From the NCBI RefSeq assembly GCF_000513195.1, contig NZ_CBVI010000011.1:1-46513 (forward strand): a stretch of 46,513 nucleotides of DNA. Direction: 5' to 3'. Under the pieces are notes generated by a model. The model worked only from the letters and a program-made list of their open reading frames with translations. It was not told where the DNA came from and made no database searches. The position numbers and the translations under genes are program-made. The stretch comes from Bacteroides timonensis (GTDB lineage: Bacteria; Bacteroidota; Bacteroidia; Bacteroidales; Bacteroidaceae). Positions 16,523-25,230 of the stretch are shown piece after piece. Numbering within the stretch: the stretch's first letter is position 1; each line of letters begins with the position of its first letter.

Positions 16523-18940
16523 ATGAGAACACCTACTGAAAAACTGATTATAATAAGTATCGCTTGTTTTCTAAGTGCCTTTGTATCTCAACCGGTACTG
16601 GCGCAAAAGTCTAAAACGATCTATCATAAAGACTGGATAGATCTGAATAAAAACGGGAAGAAAGACATCTACGAAACTCCGACGGCTCCCATCGAAGCCC
16701 GCATTGCCGATTTGCTTTCGCAGATGACCGTTGAGGAGAAAACCTGTCAATTAGCTACCCTATATGGATATAAAAGAGTCGCTAAAGACGAACTGCCCAC
16801 CCCTGCTTGGAAACAGGAGTTATGGAAAGATGGTATTGCCAATATCGACGAACACCTCAATGGGCTTGTAAAGACTCAATATTCATACCCTTTCAGTAAG
16901 CATGCTGAAGCCATTAATACAGTGCAACGTTGGTTTATTGAAGAAACACGCCTTGGCATTCCTGTTGATTTCAGCAACGAGGGGATTCATGGACTCAATC
17001 ACGACCGCGCGACTCCGCTTCCAGCTCCCATTGCCATCGGTTCCACCTGGAATGCTGCTCTTGTCAGACAGGCGGGAGAGATTGTAGGCCGTGAAGCTAA
17101 AGCTTTGGGTTATACCAATGTATATGCTCCTATTCTGGACTTGGCACGCGATCCGCGCTGGGGGCGCGTACTTGAATGTTACGGTGAAGAACCTTTTCAT
17201 GTAGCCACATTGGGCAAGGAAATGGTGGCAGGTATCCAGTCTCAGGGAGTTGCTGCAACGTTGAAGCATTTTGCTGTGTACAGTGTCCCCAAAGGTGGGC
17301 GTGATGGACATGCACGTACCGACCCGCATGTCGCTCCCCGCGAAATGCACCAGTTGCATCTTTATCCTTATAGGAAGATTATACGCGAGGTTCATCCGAT
17401 GGGAGTGATGAGCAGTTATAATGATTGGGACGGTATTCCCGTATCCGACAGTTATTATTTCCTGACTGAGTTGCTGAGAGAAAAATATGGTTTCGACGGT
17501 TATGTCGTTTCCGACAGTGAAGCAGTTGAGTTTGTCTACAGCAAGCACCGTGTGGCTCAGGACATGAAAGGAGCAGTGAAGCAAGTGGTAGAAGCAGGAC
17601 TCAACGTGAAAACGAATTTTACGCAACCTTCCGATTTCGTATTGCCTTTGCGTGAACTGGTTGCAGAAGGAAGTGTGTCCATGCAGACACTGGATCGGAA
17701 TGTAGCAGATGTGCTGCGGGTTAAATTCCGCCTAGGGCTTTTTGACAGTCCGTATGTTACGGATACGAAAGCTGCTGACAAGATTGTAGCTTCGCCTGAT
17801 ACCAGAGAGTTTGAGAAACAGATGGGAAGAGAGTCACTGGTGTTATTGAAAAATGAAGCCAATCTCTTGCCTCTTCAATTGAGTAATCTTCGGAACATTT
17901 TGGTTACCGGTCCTTTAGCTACGGATACTACCGCTTATGTCAGCCGCTATGGGCCGCAGAATTTGCAGGTAATCCACGTGTTGCAGGGTGTCAGAGATTA
18001 CGTCGGACAGGCGGCAACCGTACATTATGCCAAAGGATGCGAAGTAGTGGATGCTACTTGGCCGGAAAGTGAAATTATTCCGACTCCTTTGACGGAGGAA
18101 GAACGCCTGGAAATTCAGGAAGCTGTTGAGAAAGCTTACCGGAGTGATGTGGTAATTGCCGTATTGGGTGAGGACGAACACCGGGTAGGTGAAAGTAAAT
18201 CGCGTACAGGATTGGCTTTGCCCGGACGCCAGCTACAACTCTTGCAGGCTTTGTACGAAACCGGGAAACCTATTGTTCTGGTGCTTATCAACGGACAGCC
18301 GCTTACCATTAATTGGGAGAATCGCTACATACCTGCTATTCTTGAAGCCTGGTTCCCAAATTCCATCGGTGGACAGACGATAGCAGAAACTATTTTCGGA
18401 GAATATAATCCCGGAGGAAAGTTGCCGGTAACGTTTCCTAAGACTCTGGGACAGATTGAGCTGAACTTTCCCTTCAAGCCGGGTTCACATGCCGGACAAC
18501 CGGGTGACGGTCCCAACGGCTATGGTAAAACGGCGGTAGTAGGTTCTCTTTATCCTTTCGGATATGGATTGAGTTATACCACTTTTGAATATAAGAATTT
18601 GCATATTACCCCTGACAGACAGGGAGTGCAGGGGAAGATAGAAATATCTATGGAACTGACAAATACCGGACAGCGGGCGGGTGATGAAGTAATACAGTTG
18701 TATGTGCGTGATAAGTTAAGTTCCGTGATTACCTATGATTCTCAGTTGAGAGGTTTCCAACGGGTTACCTTGCAACCGGGGGAAACCAGGCATATTCATT
18801 TCACCCTTCTTCCCGAAGATCTGGAAATGCTTGACAAAGATATGCACTGGATCGTAGAACCCGGTGAGTTTGAGGTCCTGATTGGTAGCAGTTCCGAAGA
18901 CATCCGACTGAAAGGAAAGTTTGAAATGATGCAACCCTGA
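16523..18940 (+). CDS. Glycoside hydrolase family 3 enzyme (GH3-2)
   Basis: 805 aa from the ATG at 16523; the signal peptide (about 7-27) ends VLA-Q, so it is exported and soluble. Residues 40-51 (DLNKNGKKDIYE) form an EF-hand-like loop with Asp/Asn at positions 1, 3, 5 and 9 and Glu at 12. The GH3 barrel follows, with 'DPRWGRVLECYGEEP', 'TLKHFAVYS' and the nucleophile Asp331 in 'GYVVSDSEAV'. The C-terminal sandwich contains 'VLGEDEHRVGESKSRTGL', whose GES glutamate is the candidate acid/base, and a fibronectin-III-like domain ends the protein. It is predicted to be an exo-acting beta-glucosidase or beta-xylosidase-like enzyme; the exact sugar cannot be told. It has its own promoter, and SusC follows after 152 nt. 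Confidence 0.92.
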   Translation: MRTPTEKLIIISIACFLSAFVSQPVLAQKSKTIYHKDWIDLNKNGKKDIYETPTAPIEARIADLLSQMTVEEKTCQLATLYGYKRVAKDELPTPAWKQELWKDGIANIDEHLNGLVKTQYSYPFSKHAEAINTVQRWFIEETRLGIPVDFSNEGIHGLNHDRATPLPAPIAIGSTWNAALVRQAGEIVGREAKALGYTNVYAPILDLARDPRWGRVLECYGEEPFHVATLGKEMVAGIQSQGVAATLKHFAVYSVPKGGRDGHARTDPHVAPREMHQLHLYPYRKIIREVHPMGVMSSYNDWDGIPVSDSYYFLTELLREKYGFDGYVVSDSEAVEFVYSKHRVAQDMKGAVKQVVEAGLNVKTNFTQPSDFVLPLRELVAEGSVSMQTLDRNVADVLRVKFRLGLFDSPYVTDTKAADKIVASPDTREFEKQMGRESLVLLKNEANLLPLQLSNLRNILVTGPLATDTTAYVSRYGPQNLQVIHVLQGVRDYVGQAATVHYAKGCEVVDATWPESEIIPTPLTEEERLEIQEAVEKAYRSDVVIAVLGEDEHRVGESKSRTGLALPGRQLQLLQALYETGKPIVLVLINGQPLTINWENRYIPAILEAWFPNSIGGQTIAETIFGEYNPGGKLPVTFPKTLGQIELNFPFKPGSHAGQPGDGPNGYGKTAVVGSLYPFGYGLSYTTFEYKNLHITPDRQGVQGKIEISMELTNTGQRAGDEVIQLYVRDKLSSVITYDSQLRGFQRVTLQPGETRHIHFTLLPEDLEMLDKDMHWIVEPGEFEVLIGSSSEDIRLKGKFEMMQP

Positions 18941-19092
18941 AACTGTATAATGAACGTTCAATACTATAAATTAATCCCATTATTTATCTTAAATTTATAA
19001 CCATGAGAAACAATGAAACTGATTAAAAAAGCTCGTTTGAGTTTATGAGTAGAGAAACTAATACTGAAAATTTGATTAATACACAATTAATT

Positions 19093-22000
19093 ATGAATAC
19101 ACTTTTTACATTTGTGAAGAGAACTTATGTTTATCTTCTTATGTGTGCCGTGTTGGCCATCGTTGCGATGCCACTCTCTGCACAGAACATTTCATCCGGA
19201 ACAGCCAACCAGCAGATCACCGGTCTGGTGACCGATGATAAAGGCGAACCACTGATTGGCGCGAATGTAGTACTGAAAGGATCCTCGTCTATAGGTGTGA
19301 TTACGGATCTTGACGGTAAATTCTCACTGAATGCACCTTTGCAAGGAATCTTACAGATTTCTTACATCGGCTTTCATGCACAAGAGATTGCGATAAACGG
19401 AAAGAATCATTTCACTGTAAAGTTGCAGGAAGATTCAAATACCCTTGATGATGTGGTTGTTGTGGGATATGGAGTGATGAAAAAGAGTGATGTGATCAGC
19501 TCTGTAACCACGATAAAGACAGATAAAATGACGAAAGCCGCCACCTTGGATATTGGTGAAATGCTTCGCGGGCGAGCTGCCGGCTTGAAAATTACAACCT
19601 CAGAAAATGCCGGCCCCGGTGGTAGTTCGAATATACAGATACGTGGCACAAACTCTATTTCGGGAGGAACTACTCCTATTGTTGTAGCTGACGGAGTGGT
19701 GATCGGTTCCATTAATGATGTGAATCCGAATGATATTGCATCTGTGGAAATTCTGAAAGATGCTGCCGCTCAGGCTATCTATGGTGCACGTGCAGCAAAT
19801 GGTGTCATTTTGCTTACCACCAAAAGAGGAGAAGCGGGAAAGGCGCGTGTAAGTTATCAGGGGTATTATGGTATTCAAAACGTCGACCGTAACTTTGATG
19901 TTTACACACCTGAAGAATTTATACAGTATAAACGTGAGGCTTACCGCACCACCAATAATAACCAGTATGGTGCCGATTCTGATGTATTCAGCCAATTGGA
20001 ACTCGAATCTATCCAGAATGGACAGTTCATTGACTGGCAGAAAGAATTGATGCGTACCGGTACTATTCAGAATCATGACCTCACGGTGACCGGAGGTGGT
20101 GAGAAGACAAAGGTATTTGTGAGTGGTAACTTTATGAAGCAAACCGGTGTGGTGCCTGCTACGGATTTTATAAAGGGGCAGCTTCGCTTTAATCTCGATC
20201 AGGAGATTACCCGTTGGCTTAAAGTCGGTTTAAATACTAGCCTGAGCATTTCGACCAAGAATGATCCGGGGGTAGCCGGCCTGTTGCGCGATGCGGTAAC
20301 CTGTTCACCTTTAGGCTCGGTTTATGATGCTGAAGGTAACCTTAATATGCACCCCACCGGATTGCAGGAGAACTGGAATCCGCTGATTGACTTGCAGGAA
20401 AAAACATCGACCACCAAGAGCCGTAATGACTTGGTGAATCTTTTCTTCGACTTCAAGATTTTTAAGGGACTGACCTATCGACTGAATGTGAGCCGTCGTA
20501 GCTGGAATGCAAAAGTAGAAACCTATAGTACAGCCAATTCGAAGGCAGGAAGTTACACAGGTATGGGAAGTGGCACTATTAAAAATCAGGATGAGAATGA
20601 GTGGACACTTGATAACATCCTTTCGTATGATAATCAGTTTGGCAAACATCACGTATCCGGTACGTTGATTCAGAGCTGGAATGAGCGTAACAAACATTCC
20701 AATCAGATGGATGGATCGCTAATTCCGAATGACTTATTGGGTGTCTATGGTATTGAAGCGGCCGGGAAAGTAATACCTACTTTAAGCGCGTCTCAACGCC
20801 GTCTTGTTTCTACCGCTCTGCGTATGCAATATGATTTCGCTTCGAAATACTATGTAACCATAAGCGGACGCCGTGACGGTTCATCTGTGTTCGGCGCTCA
20901 AAACAAATGGGCTGTTTTTCCTGCCATGGCATTGGGATGGAATGTGTATCAGGAAGAGTTTATGCAAAACTTCGAACAACTTACGAACCTGAAGTTACGC
21001 GGTAGCTATGGTAGTGTAGGAAATGAAGCTATACAGCCTTATGGTAGTATTGCATCTGCCGACCAGTGGGATTATTACACCACGAAGAAACTGACAGGAT
21101 ATACACCGGGAGCTGTTCTCTCGAATCCTAAGCTGAAGTGGGAAACTTCTACAACCTTGAACCTGGCTGTGGACTTTGGATTCTTCAATAATCGTTTGTC
21201 CGGTACTGTGGAATGGTATAATACTCGTACGAAGGATTTGCTGATAGACCGGTCTATCAGTTCGGTTACTGGATATTCCACCATCAAGGACAATATCGGA
21301 GAGATTCAGAACAGAGGTCTTGAAATACAGTTGGAAGGTGTTGTGGTAAAGAGTCAGGATTGGGATGTACAATTGGGAATGACTTTTGCACGCAACCGCA
21401 ATAAAATCATAAAACTGTTCGGTGACCTGGATGGTGATGGCAAAGAAGATGATTATCCTATCAATAACTGGTATATCGGACAGCCTATCAATGTCTCCAA
21501 AATATACGAAGTTGCCGGTATCTGGCAGGAGGACGAGATTGATGAGATTCCTAAATCAGCACAACCCAATGCTCAACCGGGAGACATTAAAATTGTAGAC
21601 CGCACGGGCGATGGCAAGCTGGACGACGATGATAAAATACTGGTTTCGCAATTCCCTAAGTGGAATGGTTCTTTCAATGCATCGGTAAGATATAAGAATG
21701 TTGACTTCTCCATGGATATCTATACTGTACAGGGAATAACCAAATACAATCCGTTCCTGGCAGATTATAATTATGGTGGTAATATGCGTGCAGTATTCAA
21801 CGGTGTGAAGGTGAATTACTGGACACCGGAAAATCCTACCGGTAACTTCCCGCGGCCCACAACCAATGGAGCCCTCGAAATGGGAAGTATAGCCCGTCAG
21901 GATGCTTCTTATGTACGTTTGCAGAACATAACGATAGGATATACCCTGCCGAAGGCATGGCTTGCAAAAATGCGCTTGAGCAATGTAAGGTTCTACTTTA

Positions 22001-22113
22001 CCGGACAAAACCTGTTAACATTGACAGATTATGAGTCGTACAGTCCCGAACAGCCCGCTGACAAGTATCCCGAAGCCCGTACATTGACTTTCGGTTTGCA
22101 GCTTGGTTTCTGA
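19093..22113 (+). CDS. SusC-like TonB-dependent outer-membrane transporter
   Basis: 1006 aa from the ATG at 19093; a longer frame opens at 19045, but residues from 19093 begin the signal peptide (about 5-31, ending LSAQ). A carboxypeptidase-regulatory-like domain follows (about 40-110, 'ITGLVTDDKGEPLIGANVV'), then the SusC signature 'LDDVVVVGYGVMKKSD', the plug ('LRGRAAGLKI', 'IQIRGTNSISGG', 'EILKDAAAQAIYGARAANGVILLTTKRG') and a barrel ending in a terminal Phe (FGLQLGF). It imports oligosaccharides with TonB energy, capped by the SusD partner encoded 58 nt downstream. No STN domain is present, so no anti-sigma partner is implied. Confidence 0.95.
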   Translation: MNTLFTFVKRTYVYLLMCAVLAIVAMPLSAQNISSGTANQQITGLVTDDKGEPLIGANVVLKGSSSIGVITDLDGKFSLNAPLQGILQISYIGFHAQEIAINGKNHFTVKLQEDSNTLDDVVVVGYGVMKKSDVISSVTTIKTDKMTKAATLDIGEMLRGRAAGLKITTSENAGPGGSSNIQIRGTNSISGGTTPIVVADGVVIGSINDVNPNDIASVEILKDAAAQAIYGARAANGVILLTTKRGEAGKARVSYQGYYGIQNVDRNFDVYTPEEFIQYKREAYRTTNNNQYGADSDVFSQLELESIQNGQFIDWQKELMRTGTIQNHDLTVTGGGEKTKVFVSGNFMKQTGVVPATDFIKGQLRFNLDQEITRWLKVGLNTSLSISTKNDPGVAGLLRDAVTCSPLGSVYDAEGNLNMHPTGLQENWNPLIDLQEKTSTTKSRNDLVNLFFDFKIFKGLTYRLNVSRRSWNAKVETYSTANSKAGSYTGMGSGTIKNQDENEWTLDNILSYDNQFGKHHVSGTLIQSWNERNKHSNQMDGSLIPNDLLGVYGIEAAGKVIPTLSASQRRLVSTALRMQYDFASKYYVTISGRRDGSSVFGAQNKWAVFPAMALGWNVYQEEFMQNFEQLTNLKLRGSYGSVGNEAIQPYGSIASADQWDYYTTKKLTGYTPGAVLSNPKLKWETSTTLNLAVDFGFFNNRLSGTVEWYNTRTKDLLIDRSISSVTGYSTIKDNIGEIQNRGLEIQLEGVVVKSQDWDVQLGMTFARNRNKIIKLFGDLDGDGKEDDYPINNWYIGQPINVSKIYEVAGIWQEDEIDEIPKSAQPNAQPGDIKIVDRTGDGKLDDDDKILVSQFPKWNGSFNASVRYKNVDFSMDIYTVQGITKYNPFLADYNYGGNMRAVFNGVKVNYWTPENPTGNFPRPTTNGALEMGSIARQDASYVRLQNITIGYTLPKAWLAKMRLSNVRFYFTGQNLLTLTDYESYSPEQPADKYPEARTLTFGLQLGF

Positions 22114-22171
22114 TCGGAAGGCAGTCAGAGATATAATTTCATACATTCAACATTTTAATGATATAACCATA

Positions 22172-23719
22172 ATGAAAAATTATATATTATTTCTTATCAT
22201 CGGATTACTGGTAGTCAATACCTCTTGTGATTCCTGGCTGGAAGAAACACAGTTCGACAAGATTAATAGTTCAACGCTCTATGAGAGCGAAGAAGGACTG
22301 GAAATCGGTCTGAATGGACTATATGGCCTCTCTCGCCGCTTTTTCCGTTTCAATGATTCGGATGCACGCGGAGCTTACTGGTTTTATTGCGCTACCGACC
22401 TGGCTATGGTACGTACGTGGAATGAAGCGGAAATGTATCGTTCCAATATGCGTGCGAACGCTATGCCGGCTGAGATGTGGAACCGTCCCTATCAGATGAT
22501 TGATCGTGCTTCCGCCATTATTGATGCCGCACCCGGCATTAGTATGCAGACTGAAACCCGTGAGCGAATCGTTTCAGAAGCCCGTGTGATTCGTGCCTGG
22601 GCGTACCTCAGACTGATTTCTACTTATGATAATATCTTGTTGGATAGCATACCGACTACTCCGGACAATGCGTTTGACGAAGTAGAGTATAAACCGGCTA
22701 GCCAGAAAGATGTATATGCCTTTATTGACCGTGACCTCGATTATGCCATCAAGCACTTGCAATATAAAGTAGATCCGGGAATTATCGGATTGGGCTTGGC
22801 CCGTCAGTTGCGTGCTGAGTCGGCTATGTGGCAGGAAGATTACACTACGGCAGCAGCGCAGGCTGATGCGATGATTACAGGCGGACACCATAAACTGGTA
22901 GGTATCAGCGAAATATTCGGTAATAATGTAAATCATAGCGAGAGCCTGATGGCGTGGCAGTTCGACGAGGTGTCCGGAGGTAGCCATACACTGGCAGGAG
23001 GTGATGGTCATGTGTTGGGAGCTTGTTTCCAAGCTCGTTTCTATGAGATCACCATTCCGGGAGATCCTGTAGCGCCTATCATTGAGGAAGCCAACTATGG
23101 AGGAAACGCTTATGGATGGACGTATCCGAATGAGTATCTCCGTTCATTGTATGATAAGGATAAAGATAAGCGCTTACAGTTCTATTTCTATCCGGATACG
23201 CTGTACGGAAACAATCCCGCTTCAGCCTATTATGAAAAGAAATTACCGGGTGATCCCCCGTATTCTACTCAGCTGCGCCAGTACACATGGAGCCTTATGA
23301 AATACCGGGATTTGAGCAAACCCGCCAAACGTGCCTTGTCCTACAAGCCGTTTATAGCTTATCGTCTGGCGGATACTTATATTTTGGGTGCCGAAGCACA
23401 TTGGCGGAAAGGAAATACGGAAAAAGCACTGGAATATCTTAATGCCATACGTCTGCGTGCCGGACTTGAAGAGGCTACTACCATTGATCTTCAGACCATC
23501 ATGGATGAATATGCGCGTGAGTTGTGCTTTGAAGGCAAGCGTTGGTTCTTCCTCAAGCGTATCGGCAAGTTGGTGGAACAGGTGAATAAATACCATCGTT
23601 TCGGCAGTACAACCAGTAGTATTCAGGGTACAACGATGAAAGATTATATGGTGCGTTGGCCGATCCCGCAGGCACAGATAGATGCAATGGGAACTTTCCC
23701 GCAGAATCCGCAATATTAA
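22172..23719 (+). CDS. SusD-like surface glycan-binding lipoprotein
   Basis: 515 aa from the ATG at 22172, chosen because it begins the lipoprotein signal with Cys19 (VVNTSC); a longer frame opens inside the SusC end. Typical RagB/SusD features: 'YESEEGLEIGLNGLYGL' near the N terminus, a TPR-like helical core with 'EARVIRAWAYLRLISTYDNI', and the C-terminal 'YRLADTYILGAEAHWRKGNTEKALEYLNAIRLRAGL' and 'ELCFEGKRWFFLKR'. It forms the lid of the SusC transporter and binds the glycan on the cell surface. The next gene starts 6 nt after its stop. Confidence 0.94.
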   Translation: MKNYILFLIIGLLVVNTSCDSWLEETQFDKINSSTLYESEEGLEIGLNGLYGLSRRFFRFNDSDARGAYWFYCATDLAMVRTWNEAEMYRSNMRANAMPAEMWNRPYQMIDRASAIIDAAPGISMQTETRERIVSEARVIRAWAYLRLISTYDNILLDSIPTTPDNAFDEVEYKPASQKDVYAFIDRDLDYAIKHLQYKVDPGIIGLGLARQLRAESAMWQEDYTTAAAQADAMITGGHHKLVGISEIFGNNVNHSESLMAWQFDEVSGGSHTLAGGDGHVLGACFQARFYEITIPGDPVAPIIEEANYGGNAYGWTYPNEYLRSLYDKDKDKRLQFYFYPDTLYGNNPASAYYEKKLPGDPPYSTQLRQYTWSLMKYRDLSKPAKRALSYKPFIAYRLADTYILGAEAHWRKGNTEKALEYLNAIRLRAGLEEATTIDLQTIMDEYARELCFEGKRWFFLKRIGKLVEQVNKYHRFGSTTSSIQGTTMKDYMVRWPIPQAQIDAMGTFPQNPQY

Positions 23720-23725
23720 GTAAGT

Positions 23726-25135
23726 ATGAAAATAGTAACCACACTTTTGTTATCTCTTTTTGCTTCTTCAGTGCTGTTTGCACAGTCTGGTAAAACTGTC
23801 CGGGTACAGACACGTGCCAACAGCACTGTGGAGAACTGGACACCTTACGAGGCGTATACTGTGGATAACCTGAAAGGATTTAAAAAGAAAAAGGAACCGG
23901 CCCTGTCTGTGTTCGGAGGATATAAGACGGACCGCCAGGAGGCAACCGGCTTTTTCCGCACAGAGAAGATTAATGGGCGATGGTGGATTATTGATCCCGA
24001 AGGGTATCTGTTCCATCACCGGGCAGTGGTAGCATTTGGGCCTGGAACTTCGAAGAAGCAACAGCTTGCATTTCAGGAAAAATTCGGTACACGTGCCCAG
24101 TGGGTGAAGGCAGAGACGGAAATGTTACGTTCGTATGGATTTAATGGCGCCGGAGCCTGGTCGGCAGTGGAAGATATCCGTACCAGTCAAACGCCATTGG
24201 TTTATACACTGATTGTCAACCCTATGGGGAACTATAAGCATGAGCATGTGAAGAAATATGGAGGTACCTATAAGGTGGCCAGCTGGCAGGGCTATCGGTT
24301 CAATCTGCCTATGGTGTTCGATGATGAGTTTGACAAATATGTAGAGCAGGCCCTTGCTCCATTGGCACGGTATAAAGACGATCCTTACCTGTTAGGCTAT
24401 TTTACAGACAATGAATTGCCTTGGTATACTGATGCACTGGACCGCCATCTTAACTTTCTGGCTAAAGATGAACCGGGGTACCTGGCAGCACGGAAATGGC
24501 TGGATGAACGGAAAGGGAAGGAAGCAACCGTGGCGGATATTACCGAGGAAGACCGTCTTGCATTTTCCGCCTTCTTCTTCGAGACGTATATGCAGAAAGT
24601 GACTTCGGTGCTGCGCCGTATAGATTCTAATCACATGTATCTCGGATGTCGGTTTAATCAGGATAAGAATCAGGAACTTACCAATCCGGCTATCTTTAAG
24701 GTAGCAGGTAAGTATATGGATATTATTTCTATAAATCATTACCGCCAGTGGCAGCCGGAACAGGAACGGATGAATAACTGGGGAGAATGGTCGGGCAAAC
24801 CTTTTCTGATTACCGAATGGTATGTGAAAGGAGAAGATTCCGGTTTGCCCAATGCAACCGGTGCGGGATGGAATGTACCGACTCAGGATGACCGGGGGAT
24901 CTTTTACGAAAACTTCTGTTTGCAGTTGCTCCGCAATCCATACTCGGTAGGATGGCACTGGTTCAGGTATCAGGATAATGATCCGGAGGATTTGACAACA
25001 GACCCTTCCAACAGGGATTCCAACAAAGGAATTGTAGACAGCGAATATTCTCCCTGGTTACCTTTATTGCGGCGAATGGAGAAAGTAAACAAGCAGGCTT
25101 ACACACTCACTCGTTACTTTGATTCGCAGAAGTAA
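23726..25135 (+). CDS. Clan GH-A glycoside hydrolase, agarase-like
   Basis: 469 aa with a signal peptide (1-19, VLFAQ). The fold is read as a TIM barrel with the two-glutamate arrangement of clan GH-A: Glu230 in 'GYFTDNELPWY' (acid/base) and Glu364 in 'FLITEWYVKGEDSG' (nucleophile), 134 residues apart. The N-terminal 'GFFRTEKINGRWWIIDPEGYLF' resembles proteins annotated as beta-agarases (GH50-like). The enzyme is probably an endo- or exo-acting beta-glycosidase that cuts the PUL polysaccharide before the GH3 enzymes act. I cannot fix the family: GH50-like is my best guess, and GH158, GH5 or an unclassified subgroup are possible. It starts 6 nt after susD, so it is co-transcribed. Confidence 0.75.
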   Translation: MKIVTTLLLSLFASSVLFAQSGKTVRVQTRANSTVENWTPYEAYTVDNLKGFKKKKEPALSVFGGYKTDRQEATGFFRTEKINGRWWIIDPEGYLFHHRAVVAFGPGTSKKQQLAFQEKFGTRAQWVKAETEMLRSYGFNGAGAWSAVEDIRTSQTPLVYTLIVNPMGNYKHEHVKKYGGTYKVASWQGYRFNLPMVFDDEFDKYVEQALAPLARYKDDPYLLGYFTDNELPWYTDALDRHLNFLAKDEPGYLAARKWLDERKGKEATVADITEEDRLAFSAFFFETYMQKVTSVLRRIDSNHMYLGCRFNQDKNQELTNPAIFKVAGKYMDIISINHYRQWQPEQERMNNWGEWSGKPFLITEWYVKGEDSGLPNATGAGWNVPTQDDRGIFYENFCLQLLRNPYSVGWHWFRYQDNDPEDLTTDPSNRDSNKGIVDSEYSPWLPLLRRMEKVNKQAYTLTRYFDSQK

Positions 25136-25164
25136 ATAGTTGGATTTTGATAGGTATTCATATA

Positions 25165-25208
25165 AGAACCGTTTCGGCTTTAGGACAAATTAAAGTTGAA
25201 ACGGTTCT
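25165..25208. repeat. Perfect 11-bp inverted repeat before GH3-3
   Basis: AGAACCGTTTC (25165-25175) and GAAACGGTTCT (25198-25208) are perfect inverted repeats with a 22-nt spacer in the gap between the GH-A gene and GH3-3. The following sequence is AT-rich without a clean T run, so it may be a partial terminator, an RNA-stability hairpin or an operator. Confidence 0.6.
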
Positions 25209-25230
25209 ATTCAATAAATCATTTTTATCT

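Noticed and set aside
19045..19092. Upstream start for SusC
   Set aside because: The extra 16 residues precede a complete signal peptide that begins at 19093.
23726..25135. Firm assignment to GH50 agarase or GH158
   Set aside because: Only clan GH-A catalytic motifs are certain; the family needs a database search that I cannot run.
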